A stretch of DNA of 50,002 nucleotides from Paracoccaceae bacterium (GTDB lineage: Bacteria; Pseudomonadota; Alphaproteobacteria; Rhodobacterales; Rhodobacteraceae). Within the stretch, counting starts at the first letter, position 1; each line of letters opens with the position of its first letter. Positions 34,233 through 42,997 of the stretch are shown in pieces. The stretch spans positions 1 to 50,002 of the forward strand of contig JAKVCP010000018.1 of the NCBI GenBank assembly GCA_022448925.1, given 5' to 3'. Made by a program: the position numbers and the translations under genes. The notes beneath the pieces are model-generated. The model worked only from the letters and a program-made list of their open reading frames with translations. It searched no databases and was not told the origin of the DNA.

Positions 34233-35222
34233 ATGACAGCACATCTTCGCTGGGGCATAGTCGGTGCGTCGAAGTTTGCAAGGACGCAGATGGCGCCCGC
34301 CCTTCATCTGGCCAAACGAGGCGCACTGACGGCTCTTGCGACCTCATCGCGGGACAAAGCAGAGGATTTCAGGCGCATTTTTCCCAATTTGAATGTGCAT
34401 GCGACATATGAATCCTTGTTGGATGATCCCGAGGTTGACGCTCTTTATGTGCCACTTCCCAACCATTTGCATGTGGACTGGGCGTTGAGGGCCTTGGATG
34501 CGGGCAAGCATGTGCTGGTCGAAAAGCCGCTGGCCATGTCAGCGTCCGAATTTGACCGAGTGATCGCTGCGCGGGACAACACCGGATTGCTTGCCGCCGA
34601 GGCCTATATGATCGTGCATCATCCGCAGTGGCAAACGACGCGTCGCCTGCTGCAAGATGGCGCTATTGGCACATTGCAACGGGTTTCGGGCGCATTCTCA
34701 TACGACAACAGCGGAGATCCCGGCAACATTCGCAACATTGCGGCAACGGGCGGTGGCGCGATCCCTGACATCGGTGTGTATATCTATGGCGCCACCCGGT
34801 TCGTTACGGGCGAAGAGCCGGAACAGATTCTGTCGACCGAAATACATTGGGAAAATGGTGTCGATGTCTGGTCACATGTGACAGCGAAATTCCCTTCGTT
34901 TCACTACTCTGGCGTCGTTTCGATGCGCATGGCTCCCTGGCAGGACATGACCTTTCACGGATCGGAAGGCGTGCTGCGTTTGACGGCACCCTTTAACCCC
35001 CAGGTTTACGGTCCGGCCCGTATTGAGCTGCATCAGTTTGGCCAAGACGGGTTTGGCCCCACCGTGACAGAGCATCGCTTTCCGGATGCAAACCACTATG
35101 TTCTGCAGGCCGAAGCCTTCAACAAAAGCGCTCTTGATGGAACACCTTTCAAGTGCCCGCTCGAATTCTCAAGAGGCACCCAGGTGATGATCGACCAGGT
35201 GTTTGCGAAGGCTCGTAGCTGA
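34233..35222 (+). CDS. Gfo/Idh/MocA-family oxidoreductase
   Basis: The 329-residue protein has an N-terminal Rossmann fold (WGIVGASKFA, with the usual second glycine replaced by Ala-Ser), the family lysine in HVLVEKPLAMSASEFDRVI (about 95) and the C-terminal beta-sheet substrate domain. Members oxidise sugars, inositols or related polyols with NAD(P). The substrate is unknown. ATG 34233 has AGGAGA eight bases upstream. It lies after the rpoH terminator and converges on phaZ. Confidence 0.9.
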   Translation: MTAHLRWGIVGASKFARTQMAPALHLAKRGALTALATSSRDKAEDFRRIFPNLNVHATYESLLDDPEVDALYVPLPNHLHVDWALRALDAGKHVLVEKPLAMSASEFDRVIAARDNTGLLAAEAYMIVHHPQWQTTRRLLQDGAIGTLQRVSGAFSYDNSGDPGNIRNIAATGGGAIPDIGVYIYGATRFVTGEEPEQILSTEIHWENGVDVWSHVTAKFPSFHYSGVVSMRMAPWQDMTFHGSEGVLRLTAPFNPQVYGPARIELHQFGQDGFGPTVTEHRFPDANHYVLQAEAFNKSALDGTPFKCPLEFSRGTQVMIDQVFAKARS

Positions 35223-35275
35223 CAGCCCGCGGACGACGGTGTGCGCCGCCCGTGTTCAGGGGCCTGATGCTATGG

Positions 35276-36544
35276 TCAAACAACGCTGAGAGAGGCAGCT
35301 TTGGCAGGTTCATCCGCGCTGTTGGCGTCGATGAACTCCAACACCAAAGGCCGAATGTTGTTGCGCCAGCTGCTGCCAGCGAAAATGCCATAGTGACCGG
35401 CATTGGGTTCTACGTAGCTGGCCTTTTTCGACGCAGGCAGGCTGGTGCACAAATCCAAAGCGGCAATACACTGGCCCGGTGCGGTGATGTCGTCTTTGCC
35501 GCCCTCCACAGTCTTGATGGCGACACTGGTGATCTTGCTGCAATCCACACGGTGGCCTTCGACAGTAAACTGGTTCTTGGCGATCTCACATTTTTTGAAG
35601 ATGCGGTCGACCGTGGATAGGTAGAACTCGGCGGGCATGTCCATCACTGCCAGGTATTCGTCGTAAAATCGGTTATGGGCATCGTTGTCAGTGGCTTCAC
35701 CACGGCTGACGCGCATGATCTGATCGGTAAAGGCCTTTGAGTGCCGTTCGGCGTTCATCGACATAAACGACGCAAGCTGCAAGAGGCCGGGATAGACCAA
35801 CCGCCCAACGCCTTTGTACTTGAACCCGACACGCTGGATCATCGTTTCTTCCAGCTGACCCATGGTGACGCGACGGCCAAAGTCGGTGACGTCGGTGTCT
35901 GCGGCATCTGGGTCGATCGGTCCACCGATCAGGGTCAATGTACGGGGCTGCGCATCGGGATCCTGTTCGGCCAGGTATGCCGTTGCCGCCAGCGTCAGAG
36001 GCGCAGGCTGACAGACCGCAATCACATGGGTGTCTGGGCCCAGAACCTTCATGAAGTCAACAAGGTAGAGTGTGTAGTCCTCGACGTCGAACTTACCTTC
36101 CGAGACCGGAATATCACGGGCATTGTGCCAGTCCGTGACATAGACTTCGCAGTCTGGCAGAAGCGAGATCACAGTGGAACGCAACAGTGTCGCATAGTGT
36201 CCGGACATTGGTGCAACCAGCAAAACCTTGCGGGGCTTGGGCATGCGGCCTTGCACTTCGAAATGGAGAAGATCGCCAAACGCACGTTCCACAACGCGGC
36301 GTTTGACCACCACGTGATCCTTGCCGTCTTCGCAGGTCATCGAGCGAATGCCCCAGCCTGGTTTTACCACCATGCGTTCATAGGTCCGCTCTGTCACTTC
36401 ACCCCAGGCCGCCATCCACTGCAACGCGGGGTTGGGCACCATGGCAAACGCGGGATAGGATGCCATCGTCTTTGCCGTGGCACCCAGCCACTGGTTGGTG
36501 TTCCGGATGGTTTCCATAAAATCATAGGTCGCCATGTAACGCAT
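35276..36544 (-). CDS. phaZ: Intracellular polyhydroxyalkanoate depolymerase PhaZ
   Basis: PhaZ hydrolyses stored PHA granules to hydroxyacids. The 422-residue alpha/beta-hydrolase has a cysteine nucleophile in the lipase-like box VIAVCQPAPLTLAA (about 170), DWHNARDIPVSEGKFDVEDY and a C-terminal NAGHYGIFAGSSWRN with the catalytic histidine. Cysteine nucleophiles are typical of the PhaZ1-type intracellular enzymes. ATG 36544 has AAGGAGA upstream, and ATG 36535 is a second choice. It is divergent from phaC with 105 bp between. Confidence 0.93.
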   Translation of the reverse strand: MRYMATYDFMETIRNTNQWLGATAKTMASYPAFAMVPNPALQWMAAWGEVTERTYERMVVKPGWGIRSMTCEDGKDHVVVKRRVVERAFGDLLHFEVQGRMPKPRKVLLVAPMSGHYATLLRSTVISLLPDCEVYVTDWHNARDIPVSEGKFDVEDYTLYLVDFMKVLGPDTHVIAVCQPAPLTLAATAYLAEQDPDAQPRTLTLIGGPIDPDAADTDVTDFGRRVTMGQLEETMIQRVGFKYKGVGRLVYPGLLQLASFMSMNAERHSKAFTDQIMRVSRGEATDNDAHNRFYDEYLAVMDMPAEFYLSTVDRIFKKCEIAKNQFTVEGHRVDCSKITSVAIKTVEGGKDDITAPGQCIAALDLCTSLPASKKASYVEPNAGHYGIFAGSSWRNNIRPLVLEFIDANSADEPAKAASLSVV

Positions 36545-36649
36545 GCGCCTCTCCTTCACTTGTTCCCGCAGTACGAGCCAATTCGTCGCTTTGCCCCGGA
36601 CCGCAGCGGCGTTATGCTGCAAGCGCAAAGATACGGGGGATTTTTCCTT

Positions 36650-38443
36650 ATGACAACGAAAGAGGTTGATCCAGGTGATGACCTTGAGACCCTGAGCCGA
36701 AATATGACTCGTGTCGAAGATCTGACTGAAAGATTGATCAAAGCATTCGGCAACACCAACGCAGTCAACCCCAGTTTACACGGTCCCAGTCAGGACCTGT
36801 ATGCCAAAGCCGCGCAGGCGTATTGGCAGGGGATGCTGGATAATCCCTCAAGAGTTTTTGAGCAGCAGATACAATATTGGGGTAAGGCGGTGTCTCATTT
36901 TCTCGAGGCACAACAGGCCCTGGCCAAGGGCAAACTTCAGCCGCCAGACGACACCGGACCACGCGATCGCCGTTTCAGCAATTCTCTGTGGGAATCGCAT
37001 CCCTATTTCAATTTCATCAAGCAGCAGTATTTGATCAATTCCGACGCCATTCAGCAGGCGATTTCCGAGATTGATCACCTCGACGAGGTCGAGAAGCTTC
37101 GCCTGACGTATTTTGGCCAGCAAATCGTTGACATGATGGCGCCGACAAATTTCTTGCAAACTAATCCAGACGCTTTGCAAAGGGCTGTCGAAACAGAGGG
37201 TGAATCTCTTGTCAAAGGACTTGAGAACCTCGTGGCCGATCTTGAGGCCAACAATGGTGAGCTGGTCGTCAGCCTTGCAGACAACAGCGCCTTCGAGATC
37301 GGCGAAAACATTGCCGTCTCGCCGGGCAAGGTGGTCTTTCGCAACAAGATGATGGAATTGATCCAATACAGTCCATCGACTGATCAGGTGTATGACATCC
37401 CAGTCGTGCTTTTTCCGCCTTGGATCAACAAGTTCTACATTCTTGATCTCAAACAGCAAAACAGTCTTATCAAGTGGGTGGTTGACCAGGGCTACACGTT
37501 GTTCGTGGTCAGCTGGGTGAACCCCGATGCCAGTTATGCTGATGTCGGGATGGAAGACTACATCGAAGACGGGTTTCTCAAAGCGATTGAAATTGCGAAA
37601 TCGATAAGCAAACAAAAGCAGGTTAATGCGGTTGGTTACTGTATCGCCGGAACAACCTTGAATCTGACCTTGGCCTTGCTGAAAAAGCGTGGTGACAAAT
37701 CCGTCAAGTCTGCGACGTTTTTCACAACGCTGACGGATTTTTCCGAACAGGGCGAATTCACGCCGTTCCTGCAGGACGATTTCATCGATGGCATCGAAGA
37801 AGAAGTCGCGGCCCAGGGTATTTTGCGGTCTTTCATCATGGGGCGCACCATGTCGTTTCTGCGATCGAATGACCTGATCTACAAACCTGCGATCCGCAAT
37901 TACATGATGGGGGAAGCACCGCCAGCCTTTGACCTGTTGTACTGGAATGGGGATGGATCGGGCTTGCCTGGAAAAATGACCATGCAGTACTTGCGGGGGC
38001 TGTGTCAGCGAAATGAGTTCATCAACGGAACGTTTCAGATCCTGGGCGAGCAACTCTCGATCAAGGATGTGTCTGTGCCGCTGTGTTCCATCGCGACAGA
38101 AACGGATCATATTGCCGCGTGGAAAGACTGTTATCGTGGCGTTCAACAGATGGGCAGCCGCTCAAAGACCTTCATTGTCGGACAGTCGGGACATGTCGCG
38201 GGGATTGTGAATCCGCCGAGCAAGAACAAGTATGGTCATTTTACAAACAGCGACCTGACAGGCACTGCTGACGAGTGGATGGACGGCGCCACGTTCACGC
38301 AGACCAGCTGGTGGTTGATCTGGGAGAGGTGGTTGCGAAAGAAATCAGGCAAGAAACGTCCGGCCCGAAAACCCGGTGATTCGACCTACAAGCCACTTTG
38401 TGATGCTCCGGGCACGTATGTGAGGGTCAAGGCAAGTCTTTGA
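36650..38443 (+). CDS. phaC: Class I PHA synthase PhaC
   Basis: PhaC polymerises 3-hydroxyacyl-CoA into PHA at the granule surface. The 597-residue protein has the N-terminal PhaC domain and the catalytic domain with Cys in GYCIAGTTLNLTLA (about 330), Asp in ATETDHIAAWKDCYRG and His in GQSGHVAGIVNPPS, all intact. Length and motif pattern fit class I (single subunit, short-chain monomers). ATG 36650 has GGGGGA upstream. The frame is open for another 303 codons upstream, but that stretch is antisense to phaZ and is not coding. phaP and phaR follow on the same strand. Confidence 0.95.
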   Translation: MTTKEVDPGDDLETLSRNMTRVEDLTERLIKAFGNTNAVNPSLHGPSQDLYAKAAQAYWQGMLDNPSRVFEQQIQYWGKAVSHFLEAQQALAKGKLQPPDDTGPRDRRFSNSLWESHPYFNFIKQQYLINSDAIQQAISEIDHLDEVEKLRLTYFGQQIVDMMAPTNFLQTNPDALQRAVETEGESLVKGLENLVADLEANNGELVVSLADNSAFEIGENIAVSPGKVVFRNKMMELIQYSPSTDQVYDIPVVLFPPWINKFYILDLKQQNSLIKWVVDQGYTLFVVSWVNPDASYADVGMEDYIEDGFLKAIEIAKSISKQKQVNAVGYCIAGTTLNLTLALLKKRGDKSVKSATFFTTLTDFSEQGEFTPFLQDDFIDGIEEEVAAQGILRSFIMGRTMSFLRSNDLIYKPAIRNYMMGEAPPAFDLLYWNGDGSGLPGKMTMQYLRGLCQRNEFINGTFQILGEQLSIKDVSVPLCSIATETDHIAAWKDCYRGVQQMGSRSKTFIVGQSGHVAGIVNPPSKNKYGHFTNSDLTGTADEWMDGATFTQTSWWLIWERWLRKKSGKKRPARKPGDSTYKPLCDAPGTYVRVKASL

Positions 38444-38467
38444 TTTCAGGCGCTGAGCAGCAATTTT

Positions 38468-38478
38468 CTGCATTGCAG
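38468..38478 (+). promoter_or_regulatory. PhaR-type operator 1 upstream of phaP
   Basis: CTGCATTGCAG fits CTGC-N3-GCAG, the type of site bound by PhaR in Paracoccus denitrificans. It lies upstream of the probable -35. Confidence 0.7.
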
Positions 38479-38489
38479 CAATAAAAGTC

Positions 38490-38518
38490 TTGAAATGCTG
38501 CGCTGCAGCAATCATATT
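38490..38518 (+). promoter_or_regulatory. phaP promoter with PhaR-type operator 2 in the spacer
   Basis: A -35 TTGAAA (38490-38495) and -10 CATATT (38513-38518) are separated by 17 bp. The second operator CTGCGCTGCAG (38498-38508) fills the spacer, so bound PhaR would block RNA polymerase directly. Confidence 0.68.
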
Positions 38519-38574
38519 CAGGTCAGTTGCATAACCGGCGGCATGTGTCCGCATAGCATTAAAGGATTACGACA

Positions 38575-39021
38575 ATGGCAAAAGCACAAGATTTCACAAC
38601 GGCCATGAAAGACATGATGGGCGCTTTCCCTGTAGACACGGCAGCTTTGGAAGACGCATTCAAGACAAATGCGACCCTGACTGAAAAGTTGTCTGGCGTG
38701 GCTCTTGAGGCGGCAGAGAAGTCGTCAGAGATTTCGTCGAAGTGGACCAAGGACACCCTTGGCAAGATGGCGGACATGTCGAAAGCCAAGGCAGAGCCTG
38801 CCGATTATGCCAAGGCGCTGACAGATTTTGCCTCCGCCCAGGCGGAAGTGGCAGCCGAAAACATGGCGGCCTTTGCAGAGGTTGCCAAGAAGGTTCAGAT
38901 GGACACCGTCGAGCTGATGATGGCCGCGGGCAAAGACCTGACCGAAGACGCGACAGCTGCAGTCAAGAAAGCCACCGAAGAGGTGACATCGGCTGCCAAG
39001 AAAGCCACAGCAACCAAGTAA
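38575..39021 (+). CDS. phaP: Phasin (PHA granule protein)
   Basis: Phasins coat PHA granules and control their number and size. The 148-residue protein is all-helical and amphipathic, with long alanine/lysine-rich stretches (AAVKKATEEVTSAAKKATATK at the C-terminus, split by glutamates) and the phasin-like middle ALTDFASAQAEVAAENMAAFAEVAKK. There is no signal peptide. AAAGGA lies 8 bp before ATG. Two PhaR-type operators precede it, which fits PhaR release when granules form. Confidence 0.92.
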   Translation: MAKAQDFTTAMKDMMGAFPVDTAALEDAFKTNATLTEKLSGVALEAAEKSSEISSKWTKDTLGKMADMSKAKAEPADYAKALTDFASAQAEVAAENMAAFAEVAKKVQMDTVELMMAAGKDLTEDATAAVKKATEEVTSAAKKATATK

Positions 39022-39734
39022 CGGCACCTGTCTGGCATGCGCGCGTCCCTCCCTGCGCAGTGCATGCCCAGCCGTTCACTAAACTTGCGCCAAGTCGGCA
39101 AACTGAAAAAGACCGGTTGAGTGTTTTCTCAATTGTGGCAGGCCATCAGCGGCCTGCCACGTCTTGCTGTTCGTCCATAGATTTTTTTGGCACGGCTCGA
39201 TGATCGCCAAAGCCAACAAACCAAAATACCTGGTAGGCGAAAAAATACGCGCTCGCCAGCGATTTGAAATGACCTTTAAGTCTCTGCCTGACGCAGCGCG
39301 ACCTGCAAGAATTTCAATGTCGCCGCGCTGATAAAAGAAAACCTCGGCAGACCTGCTGACAGCGATCAAATCCAACAAAGCGATCCGAGAAGAGTATTAG
39401 CGCATTTCAGCCTACCTCGAACCACCAGCGGTACTTTATTGTCCAAACGGCGGCTGAGAGAACGCTGCCGTTGGGTATTCACCAGACCCTCTGCACACAC
39501 CTGCAAAGGAAAGTCCAAGTCGGCCGATCGTATGACTTGCAAGTACCGTGCGACTATTTCCCGTCGGCCACATCCCTATTGCAGCGCCACGATCACGCAA
39601 CAGGCTGGCTCTGGACATGCAAGAACGCAAGGACAAACTCCGCGGGATGGCCCCGAAACAAAACAGAAAGCCGCTTGAACTCCACCGATGCGCCCCTTTG
39701 AAAATGGGGGGATTGCCGGGGCATGCGCTCGGGC
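39022..39734. other. Gene-free stretch between phaP and phaR
   Basis: No supported gene in about 710 bp. It contains a perfect 10-bp stem-loop GTGGCAGGCC / GGCCTGCCAC at 39135-39160, which may end phaP transcription although no T-run follows directly. Short open frames on both strands (39079-39378 minus, 39436-39636 minus, 39471-39701 plus) have no family features. Confidence 0.5.
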
Positions 39735-39746
39735 TTTTATTTTTTT
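39715..39746 (+). terminator. Possible rho-independent terminator before phaR
   Basis: GCCGGGGC / GCTCGGGC with loop ATGC (one G-G mismatch, one G-T pair) is followed by TTTTATTTTTTT. It would separate phaR from upstream transcription. Confidence 0.5.
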
Positions 39747-39761
39747 CTGCAACAGCATAAG

Positions 39762-39772
39762 CTGCGTTGCAG
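39762..39772 (+). promoter_or_regulatory. PhaR-type operator upstream of phaR
   Basis: CTGCGTTGCAG again fits CTGC-N3-GCAG. It ends 24 bp before the phaR start, so PhaR probably represses its own gene. A partial copy (CTGCAACAGC) begins at 39747. Confidence 0.7.
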
Positions 39773-39796
39773 CGCCCCGTATCTTGGGAGGGACCC

Positions 39797-40360
39797 GTGG
39801 CAGATACAAAGACACCGCTTCTGATAAAACGCTACGCGAGTCGGAGGCTCTATAACACTGAGACGAGCGACTACGTAACGCTAGAAGATATTGCGGGCTT
39901 CATCCGCGATGGACGCGAAGTTCAGATTGTCGATTTGAAGTCAGGGGATGATCTGACACGTCAATATCTGTTGCAAATCATAGCAGAACACGAAAGCCGC
40001 GGTGAAAACGTTTTGCCGATAAACGTGCTGAATGATCTTGTGCGCAGTTATACGAACCAGGCCACCAGCACTGTTCCGCAGTTCCTCGCGCAAAGCTTTG
40101 AAATGTTCAGAGAAAGCCAGTCGGCCTGGGTTGAGAACATGCAAAAAGTAAATCCCATGGCCAAGATGCCGGGCTTTGAGGCTGTGCAAGCGCAGCAAGA
40201 GGCCTTTCTTAAGGCGATGACCGGCAGCATGGGGGCTGCAGCATCGGGCGCGCAGTCAGGCACCGAGACACGGGCCGAAAACACACCCTCGGAGGATCTT
40301 GGCGAAATCAAAAAGCAGCTTGCCGAACTTCAACAAAAGCTCAGCAAGCTGGGCGAATAG
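39797..40360 (+). CDS. phaR: PHA synthesis repressor PhaR
   Basis: PhaR is a DNA-binding repressor that also binds PHA granules and so links phasin synthesis to polymer formation. The 187-residue protein has the typical N-terminal DNA-binding domain (LIKRYASRRLYNTETSDYVTLEDIAGFIRDG, in two parts), the PHB accumulation domain (LNDLVRSYTNQATSTVPQFLAQSFEMF, about 85-110) and a C-terminal coiled coil (IKKQLAELQQKLSKL). I choose GTG 39797 with GGGAGG upstream; a start at 39767 would lie inside the operator. Confidence 0.93.
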   Translation: MADTKTPLLIKRYASRRLYNTETSDYVTLEDIAGFIRDGREVQIVDLKSGDDLTRQYLLQIIAEHESRGENVLPINVLNDLVRSYTNQATSTVPQFLAQSFEMFRESQSAWVENMQKVNPMAKMPGFEAVQAQQEAFLKAMTGSMGAAASGAQSGTETRAENTPSEDLGEIKKQLAELQQKLSKLGE

Positions 40361-40361
40361 T

Positions 40362-41555
40362 CTAAGAGCCGTAGGCGCGGGCCGGGGCCATTGTCGATTG
40401 CGCCGCTGACACCAAAATTTGTGCGACGGCCTCACACTCCTGTGGGGTCAGACGTGCGGGCAGGCGCGTGTCGCAGGCCCGCATCAACATCGCCTTGGTC
40501 CTTGGCAACTGGGGAACCTCTGGCATGAATTGCCAATTCCAGAAAGCCCGGGCGTTGTCCGTACTCAACCCGAAAATCTGCACTTTCACACCTTCCGCAG
40601 CGGCCGCATTTGCAAAGGCTTGGACCTCGCCGTCATCCATCCCGACAAGATTGAACTGCAGTGAATCCGGAGCACGGGTTTCAGGCTCCAGTTTTTCTGG
40701 GACATCGATCCATGGAGATGTGTTCAGCGCCTTGGCCACATGGTCGTGGTTGCGGCGCCCGTCGGCCACGCGTCGGTCCAGTTCCGGCAGTTGCGGCCGG
40801 ATCACCGCCGCGCTGAGATTGGACATTCGAAGATTATAGAGCGGCAGCTTGTTTTGCCATGCGCCAAAGGCGTCTTGCAGGATCGGGTGTTTCTTCCAGT
40901 TGTGCTCATAGGCTCCGGACATGATGACGGCACGTGCAACCAGATCCGCATCGTCTGTTATCAGAATACCGCCTTCGCCAGCATTGATCATTTTGTAACT
41001 TTGGAAGCTGAAACAGCCAATTTTACCGATCGTTCCGATCTTCTTGTCGTGCCAAAGCGTTCCAAGGGAATGGGCAGCATCTTCGATCACCGGTATGTCA
41101 CGCGCCTCACACAGCGCCATGATGGCATCCATATCTGATGTATGACCGCGCATGTGACTGATGATGACCGCTTGTATGTCATCGTCCAACTTGGCTTCGA
41201 AGTCTGCCAGGTCGATGCGATAGTTGGTTCCCACGTCACACAGAATCGGCACACAATCCGCATGCATGACCGAAGATGGCACGGCAGCGAATGTGAAACC
41301 GGGGATCAAAACCCGTGCGTCGCGCGGCAGAGCAAGCGCCTTCAACGACAGAAACAACGCGGCCGAGCAACTTGAGACTGCAAGCGCAAATTTGCAGCCC
41401 ATCATCTCGGCAAATTCGGCTTCCAATAATGACACCGGCGCATCCTTGGGCGCGGTGTATCGAAACAGGTCGCCGGATCTCATCAGTCCGTCAAGTGCGT
41501 CGCGTGCAGCGTCCGGGATCGGTTCAGCGTCGTGCATGTTGGGCAAAGGGGTCAT
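40362..41555 (-). CDS. DegT/DnrJ/EryC1/StrS-family aminotransferase
   Basis: These PLP enzymes usually transaminate keto-sugars for antibiotics or surface polysaccharides. The 397-residue protein has the fold-type I landmarks: SSCSAALFLSLKAL (phosphate site), VIEDAAHSLG (Asp to the pyridine nitrogen) and the PLP lysine in FSFQSYKMINAGEGGIL (about 200). The family often shows SxKxxxxGEGG, and here SYKMINAGEGG fits. No sugar genes lie beside it, so the substrate is open. It runs convergent to phaR (1-bp gap) and 120 bp downstream of the oxidase gene. Confidence 0.88.
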   Translation of the reverse strand: MTPLPNMHDAEPIPDAARDALDGLMRSGDLFRYTAPKDAPVSLLEAEFAEMMGCKFALAVSSCSAALFLSLKALALPRDARVLIPGFTFAAVPSSVMHADCVPILCDVGTNYRIDLADFEAKLDDDIQAVIISHMRGHTSDMDAIMALCEARDIPVIEDAAHSLGTLWHDKKIGTIGKIGCFSFQSYKMINAGEGGILITDDADLVARAVIMSGAYEHNWKKHPILQDAFGAWQNKLPLYNLRMSNLSAAVIRPQLPELDRRVADGRRNHDHVAKALNTSPWIDVPEKLEPETRAPDSLQFNLVGMDDGEVQAFANAAAAEGVKVQIFGLSTDNARAFWNWQFMPEVPQLPRTKAMLMRACDTRLPARLTPQECEAVAQILVSAAQSTMAPARAYGS

Positions 41556-41675
41556 TTCACGAATCCTGAATATTGGTTTTGGTTTTCGTAAATCAAATGC
41601 TTGAAAAAACAAAATGACAATCTGACACATCAAGGTCAGAGAAACGGTGCCGTGGACACAAATTTCATCGTCGGG

Positions 41676-42986
41676 TCACAGGCCCAGGCGGTCCCGCAGC
41701 GCGTACCAGGTCATCGCAAGAGCCAGCAGGGGGTTGCGCAGCGCTGTGCCACCCGGGAATGATTGCGTTGGCAGGGCGGCAAAGGCGTCAAAGCCGGCGC
41801 TTTGGCCCTTGATCGCCTCTGCCATCAATAGCCCTGCATGTGTCGCGGTGCCGACGCCATGCCCTGAATAGCCCGAGGCCGACAGGATATTTGGGGCAAG
41901 CCGTGCCAGATAGGGCATGCGCGCCAATGTGATGGCAAGCGTTCCCCCCCAGGCATAGTCAAGGGTCACGTCCCGCAGGCTGGGAAAGATCTGCAGCAGG
42001 GGTTTGCGCACGGTTGCGCGTATGTCGCTTGGGAACCGGTAGCCATAGCTTTCGCCGCCTCCGAACAACAATCGACCATCATGACTGAGGCGAAAGTAAT
42101 TCACGACAAACCGGCTATCTGCCACAGCCACGTCTTGGGTCAAAACTTCTTGGGTGCGCTGACCCAACGGCTCGGTCGCGACGATAAAATTGTTGATCGG
42201 CATGACCCGGGCTGCGACCTGCGGCTGCAAATCGCCCAAGTACCCATTTGCCGCCAGAACAAGGTGATCTGCGCGCACGTGGCCCCGGGCTGTATGCACC
42301 TGGGCAGGTGAGTTTTGAATAATGCGTGTCACTTCGCTGGTTTCGAAAATGCGCACCCCAGATGCCATTGCGGCCTTTGCCAGCCCAAGGGCAAACTTGA
42401 GAGGGTGCAGATGTCCCGCGCCATGATCCAAAAGCCCGCCGCGATAATCGGGCGACGGACACAGGGCTTGGAACGCCTCTCTGTCCAGTGCCTCTATCTG
42501 GGTATATCCATACTGGTCTTGCAGATGTTCGGCATAGCTTTGCAGGTCCCGCGCTTCTGCGTCTGACGAGCCTGCCCAGGCGACGCCGGGTTTAAGGTGG
42601 CAATCGATCTGGTGGCGCGCGATCAAGGATTTGACGAGTGTCTTTGCCTCTTCGCCCAACTCCCACAGATGCCTTGCGGTATCGAGCCCGTGGCGCGCCT
42701 CGAGCATGTTCTGGTCGGCGCGTTGACCGGACCCCAACTGTCCGCCATTGCGACCCGATGCGCCAAAACCGACACGCTGAGCTTCCAGCAGCACAACGTC
42801 AAACCCGGACTCGGCCAGATGCAAGGCCGCAGACAGGCCGGTATAGCCTCCGCCCACAACGCAAACATCAGCGTGTATCTCGCCGTCAAGTGCGGGACAA
42901 AGAGACAGCGGCTGGGCGGTCGCGGCGTACCAGCTTTCGGGATACAGGCCCGGTCGGTCGTTTGCATGAAGCAGATTCAAGGCCAT
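41676..42986 (-). CDS. FAD-dependent amine oxidase, PuuB/OrdL-like
   Basis: PuuB oxidises gamma-glutamylputrescine to the aminobutyraldehyde. The 436-residue protein has the dinucleotide-binding motif VCVVGGGYTGLSAALHLAESG (about 40-58), the characteristic GRNGGQLGSGQ (about 75) and the DAO-fold C-terminus ending with LSASGYSGHGVGTATHAG. It lies 11 bp after a glutamine synthetase-family ligase gene, the usual partner, so it probably oxidises the ligase product. The exact amine is unknown. Confidence 0.88.
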   Translation of the reverse strand: MALNLLHANDRPGLYPESWYAATAQPLSLCPALDGEIHADVCVVGGGYTGLSAALHLAESGFDVVLLEAQRVGFGASGRNGGQLGSGQRADQNMLEARHGLDTARHLWELGEEAKTLVKSLIARHQIDCHLKPGVAWAGSSDAEARDLQSYAEHLQDQYGYTQIEALDREAFQALCPSPDYRGGLLDHGAGHLHPLKFALGLAKAAMASGVRIFETSEVTRIIQNSPAQVHTARGHVRADHLVLAANGYLGDLQPQVAARVMPINNFIVATEPLGQRTQEVLTQDVAVADSRFVVNYFRLSHDGRLLFGGGESYGYRFPSDIRATVRKPLLQIFPSLRDVTLDYAWGGTLAITLARMPYLARLAPNILSASGYSGHGVGTATHAGLLMAEAIKGQSAGFDAFAALPTQSFPGGTALRNPLLALAMTWYALRDRLGL

Positions 42987-42997
42987 ACCGGGTCTGC

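Noticed and set aside
35741-36649. 303-codon upstream extension of phaC
   Set aside because: It is antisense to phaZ, has no PhaC similarity, and ATG 36650 has a ribosome site and gives the class I length.
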